Positions 8,551 to 18,500 of a stretch of 56,103 nt of DNA are shown here, piece by piece. The notes below the pieces were generated by a model. That model was not told the origin of the DNA. It was given only the letters and a program-made list of their open reading frames with translations, and ran no database searches. The position numbers and the translations under genes were made by a program. The first letter of the stretch is position 1. The number at the start of each line of letters is the position of its first letter. Source of the DNA: Bacillus sp. EB106-08-02-XG196 (GTDB taxonomy: Bacteria > Bacillota > Bacilli > Bacillales > Cytobacillaceae); NCBI RefSeq assembly GCF_013396335.1, contig NZ_JABWSY010000026.1, positions 1-56,103 of the forward strand. The letters run 5' to 3'.

Positions 8551-9287
8551 TAGGCAATTGAATTCTGTACTGTATCAGCTAATTCGTTGTATTTATCAAA
8601 TAGCAAGGAACCTCGTTTATAGATAGAAGGTTCATAATCATCTTCTTTTGGAGCTAATATGGGCAGCTGGGCAATGAGATTTGTCCCTAATTTTGATGCT
8701 AGCTGCTCCGAACCGCCTTTACCGAAAAGATAATACTTTTGTTCGAGATCTGGCGGCTGAAAATATGCCATATTTTCGACGATACCTAAGATATTATGAT
8801 TATTGATTGCCGCCATTTTACCTGCACGTTCTGCAACATGTGAGGCTGTTGGATGTGGAGTTGTGACAACAATCTGATTGGAGCTTGGAATCAGGCGGTT
8901 CACGTCCATGGCAACATCACCTGTCCCAGGAGGCATATCGATTATGCAGTAATCCAGAGGACCCCAAATCACTTCATTAATAAATTGGTTGATGACTTTT
9001 CCGAGCATAGGACCACGCCAAACTACTGGATCATTATTTTTAACGATAAAACCCATTGACATGATTTTTACACCATGGGATTCAACAGGAATGATTTTAT
9101 TATTCATCGATTTCGGACCAAAACTAATATTCATCATGTTCGGAATGCTGCTTCCATATATATCAAAATCAATTAATCCTACCGCTTTTCCCTGTCTTGC
9201 TAGGGATACTGCAAGATTCGTAGATACAGTAGACTTACCGACCCCGCCTTTACCCGAGATCACCGAAATAACTTTTCCAGATAACAT
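8550..9287 (-). CDS. Mrp/NBP35-type P-loop ATPase lacking the Fe-S cysteine pair
   Basis: This 245-residue ATPase has the deviant Walker A GKGGVGKST at residues 13-21, the Walker B-like IIDMPPGTGD and the family motif FDIYGSSIPN. Mrp/ApbC/SalA proteins carry or sense Fe-S clusters and usually have an N-terminal MIP18-like domain and a CxxC pair after the ENM.YF motif. Here the N-terminal domain is missing and the region reads ENMAYFQPPDLEQ with no cysteine; the whole protein holds a single cysteine. It may act in maturation of the Fe-S and molybdenum operon that it faces, or as a regulator like SalA. Both are inferences. AGAGGTGGGAG precedes the ATG. Confidence 0.82.
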   Translation of the reverse strand: MLSGKVISVISGKGGVGKSTVSTNLAVSLARQGKAVGLIDFDIYGSSIPNMMNISFGPKSMNNKIIPVESHGVKIMSMGFIVKNNDPVVWRGPMLGKVINQFINEVIWGPLDYCIIDMPPGTGDVAMDVNRLIPSSNQIVVTTPHPTASHVAERAGKMAAINNHNILGIVENMAYFQPPDLEQKYYLFGKGGSEQLASKLGTNLIAQLPILAPKEDDYEPSIYKRGSLLFDKYNELADTVQNSIA

Positions 9288-9312
9288 ACTCCCACCTCTA
9301 TTTGTTTAATGC

Positions 9313-9493
9313 TGTTTTCGTAAAAATTGTTGTTAAAATCTTAAAGCCGATTTTAACGTGGAATAAGCTGTTTTGAGCTATAGAACTAAGTTTGAAGGCT
9401 CTTTTCTCAATAATTTAGGCTATTCACAATGAAATTCGGCCAAATAAATCGTTTTTACTTTTATAAAGCAACAACATTTGAGAAAAGAGCCTT
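9313..9493. repeat. Intergenic element bounded by a perfect 16-bp inverted repeat
   Basis: AAGGCTCTTTTCTCAA (9395-9410) is the exact reverse complement of TTGAGAAAAGAGCCTT (9478-9493), 67 bases apart. Just upstream a second inverted pair, GTTAAAATC and GATTTTAAC, surrounds a short loop near 9332-9357. No open frame of any quality lies inside. The layout resembles the small palindromic intergenic repeats dispersed in Bacillus genomes. It is not a standard terminator because the loop is too long. Copy number elsewhere in the genome is unknown. Confidence 0.55.
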
Positions 9494-9495
9494 GT

Positions 9496-9855
9496 TTAAA
9501 GACAATTTTTCATCGAGCTCTGAAGGTACTCGATCCAAGGCTCCCAATTTTTTATCATATATGCAGGTTCTCCATCAGACAAATAACCTAAAAAGCTCTT
9601 CGAATCATCGACGACCACATCATTTCCTTCTCGCAGTCGAGAGATTAAGTCATGAATAATGATATATTCCTCTAACAATAATTCACTTGAATACTCAAGC
9701 TTAACCCCGTTCTTGGCGATATGGACATCGCCTAGTGCCTTATCAGAATTGTCAAGATAGATTTCATAGTGGCTATCCGACCTCTTCTTTAGAAAAGGCA
9801 AGTCATATTTGGCAAAATCAACTTCTATATGAAAAGTTAATGTTGTAGTTAACAG
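9496..9855 (-). CDS. Unrecognised small acidic protein
   Basis: I do not recognise this protein. With the start chosen it has 119 residues, no membrane segment and an even mix of charged residues, with a mid-part rich in Glu/Leu (YSSELLLEEYIIIHDLISRL). An ATG at 9876 has no ribosome site, whereas a perfect AGGAGG lies downstream of that ATG. The CTG at 9855, eight bases after the AGGAGG, is therefore the likelier start and would be an uncommon one. The gene is divergent from argC, and a possible promoter with a CcpA-type site lies upstream (9951-9994). Confidence 0.6.
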   Translation of the reverse strand: MLTTTLTFHIEVDFAKYDLPFLKKRSDSHYEIYLDNSDKALGDVHIAKNGVKLEYSSELLLEEYIIIHDLISRLREGNDVVVDDSKSFLGYLSDGEPAYMIKNWEPWIEYLQSSMKNCL

Positions 9856-9950
9856 TCGACATACCTCCTTACTCATCTCTAACAGTATTTACCATTAACT
9901 CTCATAAAAAACATCTTTTTCAAAGAAGTTGCGACATGAATAAACTATGC

Positions 9951-9994
9951 ATAATATTTGTATATTCATACACAGTTGAATGAAAGCGTTTCCA
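9951..9994 (-). promoter_or_regulatory. Possible promoter with adjoining cre (CcpA) site
   Basis: Read on the minus strand, TTCAAC (9980-9975) and TATTAT (9956-9951) are separated by 18 bases and could drive the unrecognised gene ending at 9496. Directly abutting the -35 box is TGAAAGCGTTTCCA (9981-9994, plus strand), which fits the looser catabolite-responsive consensus WTGNAANCGNWNNCW. It also lies about 53 bases upstream of the argC -35 box. The consensus match is visible; CcpA control is inferred. Confidence 0.5.
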
Positions 9995-10047
9995 AATATA
10001 AAAGTAAAAAAAGTTCAATAAAAACTGAAAATTAGGCAATTTATTTC

Positions 10048-10084
10048 TTGAATAAATATTACTAAGTATGTATAATAATTCATT
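10048..10084 (+). promoter_or_regulatory. argC operon promoter overlapped by an ARG box
   Basis: TTGAAT (10048-10053), a 17-base spacer and a perfect TATAAT (10071-10076) form a sigma-A promoter. The 18 bases at 10067-10084 (TATGTATAATAATTCATT) match the ARG box consensus TNTGNATWWWWATNCANA at all but the last position and cover the -10 box. Binding of ArgR/AhrC with arginine there should block transcription. Confidence 0.85.
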
Positions 10085-10110
10085 ATATAAGAGACTTAGG
10101 AGTGGGGAAA

Positions 10111-11148
10111 ATGAGGGCTGCAATTATCGGTGGAACGGGATATGGGGCAATAGAGTTAATAAGGCTTATAAACAAGCATCCACATTTGACAGTTGGTTCA
10201 GTTGTTTCCAACTCTCAGGCTGGGAACGAAATTAGCGAATCCTACCCACACCTTACTGAAATAATAAATCAACCATTTGAAAGCTATGATCCGGTTAGAT
10301 TAGCAAAAGAGAATGATATTGTATTTTTAGCTACACCGTCAGGCGTCAGTAGTAAGATGGCGCCGCAGCTTGTAGATAAGGGTATTAAAGTAATCGACCT
10401 TTCAGGAGATTTCCGGCTAAGGTCCCAAAATGAATATGAAACCTGGTATAAGCATTCAGCACCAGATGAGGAATACTTAAGTAAGGCAGTTTATGGATTG
10501 AGTGAGATTTATGAAGAAGAAATTAAACGTGCCACTTTCATTGCTAATCCGGGCTGCTACCCAACGGCAACCAGCCTCGGTTTGCTGCCAATTTTGAAAG
10601 CAAATCTTGCAGACTCAAATTCTATTATTATAGATGCAAAATCAGGGGTATCTGGTGCCGGCAGAGGTCTTTCTTTAACAGCACACTACGCTGAAATAAA
10701 TGAAAATCTAAAAGCATATAAGCTCGGAGCACACCAACATATACCGGAAATTGAACAAGTTCTTAAAGATGAAAGTGACAGACTGGTAACGATTTCGTTT
10801 ACAACTCATTTAGTTCCGATGTCTAGAGGAATTATGATAACAGCCTATGTTAATTTACTTGGGAAAATATCAACGAGTGAAGTGAATGCGTTGTATAAAG
10901 AGTTTTATGAAAATCATCCATTTGTCAGGATTAGGCCAGAGGGAATCTATCCTTCAACCAAAGAGGTTAGTGGCAGTAATTATTGTGACATCGGATTACA
11001 TGTTGACCAGCGAACGAATCGTCTAACCGTGATTTCAGTAATTGACAATTTAGTTAAAGGTGCAGCAGGGCAGGCGATACAGAATGCAAATTTAATGAAT
11101 GGCTGGGCTGTAAGTACAGGGCTTGAAGACATATCATTATATCCTTAA
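10111..11148 (+). CDS. argC: N-acetyl-gamma-glutamyl-phosphate reductase
   Basis: Third step of the acetylated arginine route: NADPH-dependent reduction of N-acetylglutamyl phosphate to the semialdehyde. The 345-residue protein has the nucleotide-binding start IIGGTGYGAIELIRL and the active-site cysteine C149 in NPGCYPTA, plus the GAHQHIPEIEQ and HLVPMSRG motifs. The ATG at 10111 is used because AGGAG lies eight bases upstream; a GTG at 10102 overlaps that site. It is the first gene of the argCJBD-carAB-argF operon and is directly behind the ARG-box promoter. Confidence 0.96.
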   Translation: MRAAIIGGTGYGAIELIRLINKHPHLTVGSVVSNSQAGNEISESYPHLTEIINQPFESYDPVRLAKENDIVFLATPSGVSSKMAPQLVDKGIKVIDLSGDFRLRSQNEYETWYKHSAPDEEYLSKAVYGLSEIYEEEIKRATFIANPGCYPTATSLGLLPILKANLADSNSIIIDAKSGVSGAGRGLSLTAHYAEINENLKAYKLGAHQHIPEIEQVLKDESDRLVTISFTTHLVPMSRGIMITAYVNLLGKISTSEVNALYKEFYENHPFVRIRPEGIYPSTKEVSGSNYCDIGLHVDQRTNRLTVISVIDNLVKGAAGQAIQNANLMNGWAVSTGLEDISLYP

Positions 11149-11236
11149 TAAATTTATTGATTGAATAATAGATGGAAAGTTATATAGAGACTTGGGTTGA
11201 CAAACAATGAAGACATTCAAGGGGGAAATTAAATTG

Positions 11237-12463
11237 ATGCCAGCCATTTCAAATAAAGAGATTGTAGTTTTAGAAGAAGGAAGTGTCACTCTGCCGAAGG
11301 GGTTTGTGGCTGGGGGTATGCATTGCGGGATAAAAAGAAAACGTCTTGACCTTGGTTATATTGTATCAGAAGTTCCAGCAGCAGTTGCTGGCGTGTATAC
11401 AACAAACATTTTCCAAGCAGCTCCCCTTTCGGTTACTCAAGAGAGTATAGCAAAAGAGAATAAAATTCAGGCTATCATCGTCAATTCCGGTAATGCCAAC
11501 GCCTGCACAGGGGAACAGGGATTGTTAGACGCTTTTGAAATGCAAAAAGGATTTGCCAACGAGTTAGGCATCGAGGAACACCTTGTTGCAGTTACTTCAA
11601 CCGGAGTTATTGGTGAACTATTACCGATGGATAAAGTAAATACAGGGATAAATCAAATTCTTCAGACAAAATATGCAACAGAAGAAAATTTCAAGAATGC
11701 AATATTAACAACTGACACGTGCATTAAGCAGGTTGCTGTCCAAATGAAAATAGACGGAAAGACAGTAAGCATTGGCGGTGCGGCTAAAGGATCTGGGATG
11801 ATTCATCCAAATATGGCAACCATGCTCGGTTTCGTCACATCAGACGCCAATATAGCGCATGAGGATTTGCTTTCTGCCCTTAAAGAAATAACAAATCAGA
11901 CCTTCAACATGATTACGGTTGATGGAGATACAAGTACGAATGACATGGTTTTAGTCATGGCAAACGGGTTAGCAGGGAATGACCAGCTAACAAAAGATCA
12001 CCCAGATTGGGATTTATTCAAAGCAGGCTTAAAGCTCGTAAGTGAAGAGCTTGCGAAAAAAATTGCAAGAGATGGTGAAGGGGCTACTAAGCTTGTTGAA
12101 GTTCAGGTAAATGGTGCATACAGCCATGAAGCAGCAAGAGCTGTAGGGAAATCAATTATCTCTTCTAACCTTGTAAAAACAGCTATTTACGGCACTGACC
12201 CGAACTGGGGAAGAATTGTTACAGCCATAGGATATTCAGGAATTCCGGTTGAGCCTAATGCATTGAAAGTGGCAATTGGCCCTTACAAGGTATTTGAAAA
12301 TGGCTTGCCTTGTTCATTTGTAGAAGAAGAAGTAAAAGAGTACTTAGAACTGGAAACCGTTAAAATTCTTGTTGAACTAAATCAAGGTGATGAAAGTGCA
12401 ACAGCGTGGGGCTGCGATTTAACGTATGATTATGTGAAAATCAATGCTTCCTACCGCACCTAG
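11237..12463 (+). CDS. argJ: Bifunctional ornithine acetyltransferase / N-acetylglutamate synthase
   Basis: ArgJ moves the acetyl group from N-acetylornithine to glutamate, closing the acetyl cycle. In Bacillus it can also use acetyl-CoA, so no separate argA is needed. The self-cleavage site is visible: HPNMATMLGF, with Thr195 as the nucleophile at the start of the beta chain. The C-terminal DPNWGRI motif is present and the length of 408 residues is normal. The ATG at 11237 is chosen; a TTG three bases upstream is better spaced from the AAGGGGG site, while an ATG at 11207 lacks one. Confidence 0.95.
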   Translation: MPAISNKEIVVLEEGSVTLPKGFVAGGMHCGIKRKRLDLGYIVSEVPAAVAGVYTTNIFQAAPLSVTQESIAKENKIQAIIVNSGNANACTGEQGLLDAFEMQKGFANELGIEEHLVAVTSTGVIGELLPMDKVNTGINQILQTKYATEENFKNAILTTDTCIKQVAVQMKIDGKTVSIGGAAKGSGMIHPNMATMLGFVTSDANIAHEDLLSALKEITNQTFNMITVDGDTSTNDMVLVMANGLAGNDQLTKDHPDWDLFKAGLKLVSEELAKKIARDGEGATKLVEVQVNGAYSHEAARAVGKSIISSNLVKTAIYGTDPNWGRIVTAIGYSGIPVEPNALKVAIGPYKVFENGLPCSFVEEEVKEYLELETVKILVELNQGDESATAWGCDLTYDYVKINASYRT

Positions 12464-12477
12464 TGGGAGGGTCTATG

Positions 12478-13272
12478 ATGAACTATATAGTCATTAAGTG
12501 CGGCGGAAGTGTGTTAGAAAATCTCCCAAGGTCCTTTTATGAAGATGTGATTTCGCTTCATCAAATAGGGAAATGGACTCCGATTATTGTTCATGGCGGC
12601 GGTCCACTTATCAATAAATTATTAAAAAACTTAAACGTTGAAACCTCCTTTGTAAATGGACTTAGAGTAACCAATAATGAAGTGTTGGATATAGTAGAAA
12701 TGGTGTTAAGCGGAACTGTGAATAAACAAGTTGTACGGAACATCATTGAAACAGGCGGAAGTTCATTCGGTGTCAGCGGGGTGGATGGGAGTTTATTAAA
12801 AGCCATTCCGACTTCAGATGAAAGTTTAGGTTTTGTAGGAGAAGTCGTTGAAGTGAATACTTCAGTTATCGAAGGTATCGTAAACCAAGGACATATACCT
12901 GTTGTTTCACCAATCGGGATTGGTGCAGATGGACAGCGTTATAATATAAACGGCGACGTTGCAGCAAGTGCGGTCGCCAAAGCACTGGGAGCGAATCTCT
13001 GTTTTATAAGTGATATTCCTGGTATCTTAGTCGAAAAAAATGGAGAAAAGTCTAAACTTGATAAGGTTACCAAAACAAAGGTGGAAGAACTGATTGAAGA
13101 TAAAACTATCTACGGCGGGATGATCCCTAAGGTCAAAGCCGCAATCGATGGGTTAGTTCATAAAATTCCGATGGTCGGTATTATAGATGGATTTGAAAAA
13201 AATAGCCTGATAGATTACGTGAACGGCAAAAATATTGGAACAAAAATTGTTTTAGAAGAGGAGATTGAATAA
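12478..13272 (+). CDS. argB: Acetylglutamate kinase
   Basis: Phosphorylates N-acetylglutamate with ATP, normally the controlled step of the route. Amino-acid kinase fold with IKCGGS at the N-terminus, VHGGGPLIN, the NINGD-type motif YNINGDVAA and GGMIPKVKAA near the C-terminus. With the ATG at 12478 (GGGAGG seven bases upstream) the protein has 264 residues; an ATG at 12475 directly before it is equally in frame. Its stop codon overlaps the ATG of argD by one base. Confidence 0.95.
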   Translation: MNYIVIKCGGSVLENLPRSFYEDVISLHQIGKWTPIIVHGGGPLINKLLKNLNVETSFVNGLRVTNNEVLDIVEMVLSGTVNKQVVRNIIETGGSSFGVSGVDGSLLKAIPTSDESLGFVGEVVEVNTSVIEGIVNQGHIPVVSPIGIGADGQRYNINGDVAASAVAKALGANLCFISDIPGILVEKNGEKSKLDKVTKTKVEELIEDKTIYGGMIPKVKAAIDGLVHKIPMVGIIDGFEKNSLIDYVNGKNIGTKIVLEEEIE

Positions 13273-14471
13273 TGACCATTAACACTTCCGTTTCCCCTAT
13301 TTCGTCAGTAATGGCTACGTATAGCCGCTTTCCTATTACGTTGGTTAAGGGGAAAGGAAGCTATGTATGGGACGATCAAGGGAAAAAGTATTTAGATTTT
13401 ACTTCAGGCATTGCGACTTGCAACTTAGGCCATGTGCCGGATGTGGTTAAAGCAAAGCTTGAGGAGCAGCTGCAAAATCTTTGGCACTGTTCAAACCTTT
13501 ACAACATTCCAAATCAGCAGGAGCTGGCGGCGCTGCTTACAGCCAATAGCTGTGGAGATCAGGTTTTCTTTTGCAATAGCGGAGCGGAAGCAAACGAGGC
13601 GGCCATTAAGCTGGCAAGAAGATACGCACAGAAAGTAAAGGAAACAGATTCTTTCGAAGTCATTACCTTTCAGCAATCCTTTCACGGCAGAACATTGGCA
13701 ACATTATCGGCCACAGGGCAGGAAAAAATCCAACAGGGATTTTCTCCATTAGTCAAAGGCTTTAGTTATCTGCCATTTAATGATATAGAAGCACTTGATC
13801 AGTTAAAAACGCTCCAGCCTGCAGCCATTTTACTAGAACTTGTCCAAGGTGAAGGCGGAGTCATTCCGGCAAATCCGGAATGGGTAAAGAAAATTGCAGA
13901 AATCTGTAAGGAGAAAGACATCCTTTTAATGGTTGATGAAATTCAAACAGGGATCGGCAGGACCGGCACACTGTTTGCATACGAACAATACGGTATTGAG
14001 CCGGATGTAATTAGCGTAGCAAAAGGTCTTGGATCAGGATTTCCGATTGGGGCAATCATTGCGAAAGAAAAGGCTGCAAAAGCATTCGAACCTGGTACTC
14101 ACGGAAGTACCTTTGGCGGCAACCCATTAGCTACAGCAGCAGGAGTCGCAACTCTTTCCCATATCATTGAAAGTAATTTACTAAATCATGTTAATGAAAT
14201 TTCAGAGTACTTTGATGAACTCTTAATGAAGTTTAAAGAAAAGTACAATTATATAGAAGAAATTAGGGGAAAAGGTCTCCTAAAAGGAATCGTTGTCGGA
14301 AACAAGGCTCCGCAAATTGTTCAAAAAGCAATTGAAAATCAACTGTTGATCCTAACAGCGGGACCAAATGTAGTAAGATTGCTACCGCCATTAACGGCAA
14401 CTAAAGAAGAAATGAATGAATTCACCCATGCATTGGAAAAAACATTCCAAGGTATAGAGAAAGGCGAGTGA
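13272..14471 (+). CDS. argD: Acetylornithine aminotransferase
   Basis: Class III PLP aminotransferase converting N-acetylglutamate semialdehyde and glutamate to N-acetylornithine and 2-oxoglutarate. Visible features are the NSGAEANEAAIKLAR cofactor pocket, the VDEIQTGIGRTG motif with the PLP-binding aspartate, the Schiff-base lysine K251 in VAKGLGSG, and THGSTFGGNPLA. Length is 399 residues. It shares one base with argB and overlaps carA by four, which fits a tightly coupled operon. Confidence 0.95.
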   Translation: MTINTSVSPISSVMATYSRFPITLVKGKGSYVWDDQGKKYLDFTSGIATCNLGHVPDVVKAKLEEQLQNLWHCSNLYNIPNQQELAALLTANSCGDQVFFCNSGAEANEAAIKLARRYAQKVKETDSFEVITFQQSFHGRTLATLSATGQEKIQQGFSPLVKGFSYLPFNDIEALDQLKTLQPAAILLELVQGEGGVIPANPEWVKKIAEICKEKDILLMVDEIQTGIGRTGTLFAYEQYGIEPDVISVAKGLGSGFPIGAIIAKEKAAKAFEPGTHGSTFGGNPLATAAGVATLSHIIESNLLNHVNEISEYFDELLMKFKEKYNYIEEIRGKGLLKGIVVGNKAPQIVQKAIENQLLILTAGPNVVRLLPPLTATKEEMNEFTHALEKTFQGIEKGE

Positions 14472-15553
14472 GTGTTTTGGAACAAGGTTATCTTACTTTG
14501 GAAACAGGGGAAGTTTTTGAAGGAGTACTAATAGGTGCAAATAAGGATTCTATCGGAGAAGTTGTATTTAATACAAGTATGACTGGCTACCAGGAGATCA
14601 TTACAGATCCTTCTTATGCAGGACAGCTCATAACATTCTGCTATCCAATTATCGGAAACTATGGAATCAATGCGATGGACGATGAATGTATTTCCCCTTC
14701 CTTAGCAGGAGTGGTGATTGGAGATTTATGTGAAACACCAAGCCATTACCAATCCATTAATAAATTCTCTGAAAAACTAGTGCAGGCAGGTGTTCCAGGG
14801 ATTGCAGGCGTGGACACAAGATTACTTGTCAAAACGATCCGAAGCCGCGGAACGGTAAAAGGATATTTAAGTAAGTCTAAACAAGAAAATTTTGATGAAA
14901 ACAAAACCATACCATTTTGGGTAGAGAAAGTTTCAACTGTAAACATGCAATTTTTCAAAAATGAAGGACCACACGTTGTCTTAATCGATTTTGGATATAA
15001 AAAGTCGATACTGAATGCATTGCTCGATGAAAATTGTTCCGTTACCATCGTCCCTTTTAATACCTCTTTTGAAAAAATCAATGCCTTACAGCCAGACGGT
15101 GTGTTATTAAGTAACGGGCCTGGAGATCCAATGGCCTTGAAACAATGGTTTCCAGAAATCAAAAAGATTACACAGCACTATCCAACTCTAGGTATCTGCC
15201 TAGGTCATCAGTTAATTGCTCTAGCTTATGGAGCAAAAACGGAAAAACTTGCCTACGGACATCGAGGCGGCAATCATCCAGTAAAAGAATTAGCAACGGG
15301 TAAGGTGAAAATTACAGCACAAAATCATGGGTATGTCGTCGTTGATGAGAGCATTGACGCTCAGGTTTTCCAAGTCACATACCGTAACGTTAATGACAAA
15401 TCGATTGAAGGGTTAAAGCACCGACGCTTTCCGATTCAAACCGTTCAATTTCACCCGGAAGCACACCCAGGACCAAGTGACACCCAATACATTCTAGAAG
15501 AATTTGTTTATCAGATAAATTCCGTGGGAGATAAACGTTATGCCATTAAATAA
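14468..15553 (+). CDS. carA: Carbamoyl-phosphate synthase small subunit, arginine-linked
   Basis: Glutaminase subunit that supplies ammonia to the large subunit. The N-terminal CPSase domain (LETGEVFEG, NTSMTGYQEI) is followed by a class I glutamine amidotransferase domain with nucleophile C244 in GICLGHQ and the catalytic pair in FHPEAHPGP. It has 361 residues and a GTG start overlapping the argD stop. Its place inside the arg operon marks it as the arginine-regulated copy, separate from the pyrimidine-linked pyrAA of Bacillus. Confidence 0.94.
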   Translation: MSVLEQGYLTLETGEVFEGVLIGANKDSIGEVVFNTSMTGYQEIITDPSYAGQLITFCYPIIGNYGINAMDDECISPSLAGVVIGDLCETPSHYQSINKFSEKLVQAGVPGIAGVDTRLLVKTIRSRGTVKGYLSKSKQENFDENKTIPFWVEKVSTVNMQFFKNEGPHVVLIDFGYKKSILNALLDENCSVTIVPFNTSFEKINALQPDGVLLSNGPGDPMALKQWFPEIKKITQHYPTLGICLGHQLIALAYGAKTEKLAYGHRGGNHPVKELATGKVKITAQNHGYVVVDESIDAQVFQVTYRNVNDKSIEGLKHRRFPIQTVQFHPEAHPGPSDTQYILEEFVYQINSVGDKRYAIK

Positions 15554-18500
15554 AAACCTAAAAAAAGTATTAGTAATTGGATCAGGACCGATTGTAATCG
15601 GGCAGGCAGCAGAATTTGATTATGCGGGAACACAAGCCTGTATCGCTCTTAAAGAAGAGGGAATACAGGTAGTATTAATCAATAATAATCCAGCAACGAT
15701 TATGACGGACGAAAGTGTTGCCGATAAAGTATATATCGAACCATTAAATGTAGAAACCATTGAAAAAATTATTCAAAAAGAAAAGCCTGATGGAATTATT
15801 GGAACTTTAGGCGGTCAAACGGGTTTAAATCTAACGGTAGAACTCTTTGAAAAAGGTATTCTTCAAAAATACAATGTAGAGTTGTTAGGAACCTCTGTAG
15901 AATCGATAAAAAATGGCGAGGACCGTGATCGGTTCCGCAGTTTAATGATAAAGATTGACGAACCAATCCCTGAATCTGCGATTATTCATACGTACGAAGA
16001 GGGCGTATCGTTCGTCAACGAAATAGGTTTTCCTGTTATTATCCGACCGGCTTATACACTTGGCGGACACGGCGGCGGCTTTGCTCATAATGAAGAAGAG
16101 CTTGAAAATGTTCTAAAAAAGGGTTTAGCAGCTAGCCCGATTCATCAAGTTCTTGTTGAGAGAAGCATTAAAGGCTGGAAGGAAATTGAATACGAAGTCA
16201 TAAGAGACGCCAATGACACATGTATCATTGTTTGCAATATGGAAAATATGGACCCTGTTGGCGTTCATACAGGTGACTCCATTGTTGTTGCTCCATCGCA
16301 AACCTTGACGGATGTCCAGTACCAAATGTTACGGAATTCTTCTTTAAAAGTAATACGAGAATTAGAGATTATCGGCGGCTGCAATATCCAGTTTGCTCTT
16401 AATCCAGAGTCCAATCAATATTGCATTATTGAAGTAAATCCAAGGGTAAGCCGTTCATCTGCATTAGCGTCAAAGGCTACCGGTTATCCGATTGCTAGGA
16501 TGGCAGCTAAATGTGCGGTTGGTTATCATTTAGATGAGATTGTGAACCCTATAACAGGAAACACCTTTGCATCCTTTGAACCAGCGATTGATTATATTGT
16601 TGTGAAGCTTCCACGTTTTCCATTTGATAAATTTCCAGAAGCAGACCGTACTTTAGGAACACAAATGAAGGCAACTGGAGAAGTAATGGCAATTGACCGT
16701 ACCTTTGAAGGGGCACTAAATAAAGCAATCCGTTCAATGGAATTAAATATATATGGACTTTGTCTGGAATCAAATAAAAATGTAGACACTGAGGTCTTAT
16801 TTGAAAAGCTTGAAAGACCAAATGACCAAAGATTATTTATGATAGCTGAAGCATTCAGAAGAGGTATTTCCCTAGAGGAAATTAAACAGGTAACAGAGAT
16901 CGATTCATGGTTTTTAAATAAAATCAATTCGGTCGTTGACTTAGAAGTGGAATTAGCAGCTTATGCATGGAGTGAAGTACCACTTCCATTATTAAAAACA
17001 GCGAAGCGTCATAATATTTCTGATAAGTTACTTTCACAAATATACAGCATCGAGGAAAAGCAAATAAGAAGTAAATGGAAAGAACTTAACTGGAAACCTG
17101 GCTACAAGATGGTTGATACTTGCTCTGCAGAATTTGATGCGGTTACCCCTTATTACTACTCGACATGGCTCGGGGCGGATGAAGTAGAAGAAACAAACAG
17201 TAAGAAGATTCTTGTTCTTGGTTCAGGACCAATACGGATTGGTCAAGGAATTGAATTCGATTACTGCTCTGTCCATGCTGCAAAAGCAATTAAGAAGATG
17301 GGCTATGAGGCAGTCGTAATCAACAATAACCCTGAAACAGTTAGTACAGATTACTCAGTCGCTGACCGCCTTTACTTTGAACCATTAACCGCTGAAGATG
17401 TACTTACGGTTATTGAAAAAGAGAAGATTGAAGGCGTGTTAATCCAGTTTGGCGGGCAAACGGCAATTAATTTGGCTCATGACCTCGAAGAAGAGGGAGT
17501 AAAGATTTTAGGCACAACGGTAGAAAATGTCGACACTTTCGAGGATCGGAAAGAATTTTATCAGTTACTTGAAGGTCTAAACATCCCACATATTGTAGGT
17601 GAGACCGTATCACATAAAGATGAATTGCTAGCAGCTGCGGCAAGGCTTGGTTATCCAGTATTGGTTCGTCCATCCTATGTAATCGGCGGCCAATCGATGT
17701 TTACTATTTTTACAGAAGAAGAATTAAACTATTATATCACTCAGCTTGAAGAAAACTCTTCGCAGGATAAAATGTGGCCATTATTAGTAGACCGATATAT
17801 TCCTGGATTAGAATGTGAAGTGGATGTCATTAGTGATGGAAAGAATGTAATCGTCCCAGGTATCTTTGAACATATCGAAAGAGCTGGCGTACATTCTGGA
17901 GATAGTATTAGTGTTTTCCCACCGATTTCACTAGCGAATGAGGTTAAAGAAACATTAATTGATTATGCCGAAAAAATTGCCAAAAATTCACCGATTGTTG
18001 GCATTATGAATATCCAATTTGTGATTTATCAGAATCAAGTTCTTGTCTTAGAAGTAAATCCGCGTTCTTCACGTACGGTACCTATCATGAGCAAGGTTAC
18101 AGGCATTCCAATGATTGAGTGGGCAGTAATGGCTCAATTAGGAATATCGTTGGATTCTCTATCGAATGAAACTGGTTTATTAACTGAGCCTAATTACTAT
18201 TCGGTTAAGGCACCTATTTTTTCAAGAAGTAAATTAAAGGGAGTCGACCACGTACTAGGGCCGGAAATGAAATCAACAGGTGAAGTGTTAGGTTTAGGAG
18301 CAACCTTCCATGAAGCGCTCGAAAAGGCTTTCCCTGCAACAAGTGGTGAAACAGAGAACTATCTATTCTGTTCGATATCTGACCGGGAAAAACCAGCCAG
18401 CCTTCCGATTCTCCAGCAGTTTGTCAATGAGAATTACAAGCTAATTGCAACAGAAGGAACAGCAAGATTCCTTAAAGAAAAAGGATTTACAATTGAAAAG

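Noticed and set aside
9395..9493. 16-bp inverted repeat as a terminator for the gene at 9496-9855
   Set aside because: The loop of 67 bases is too long and no T run follows the second arm.
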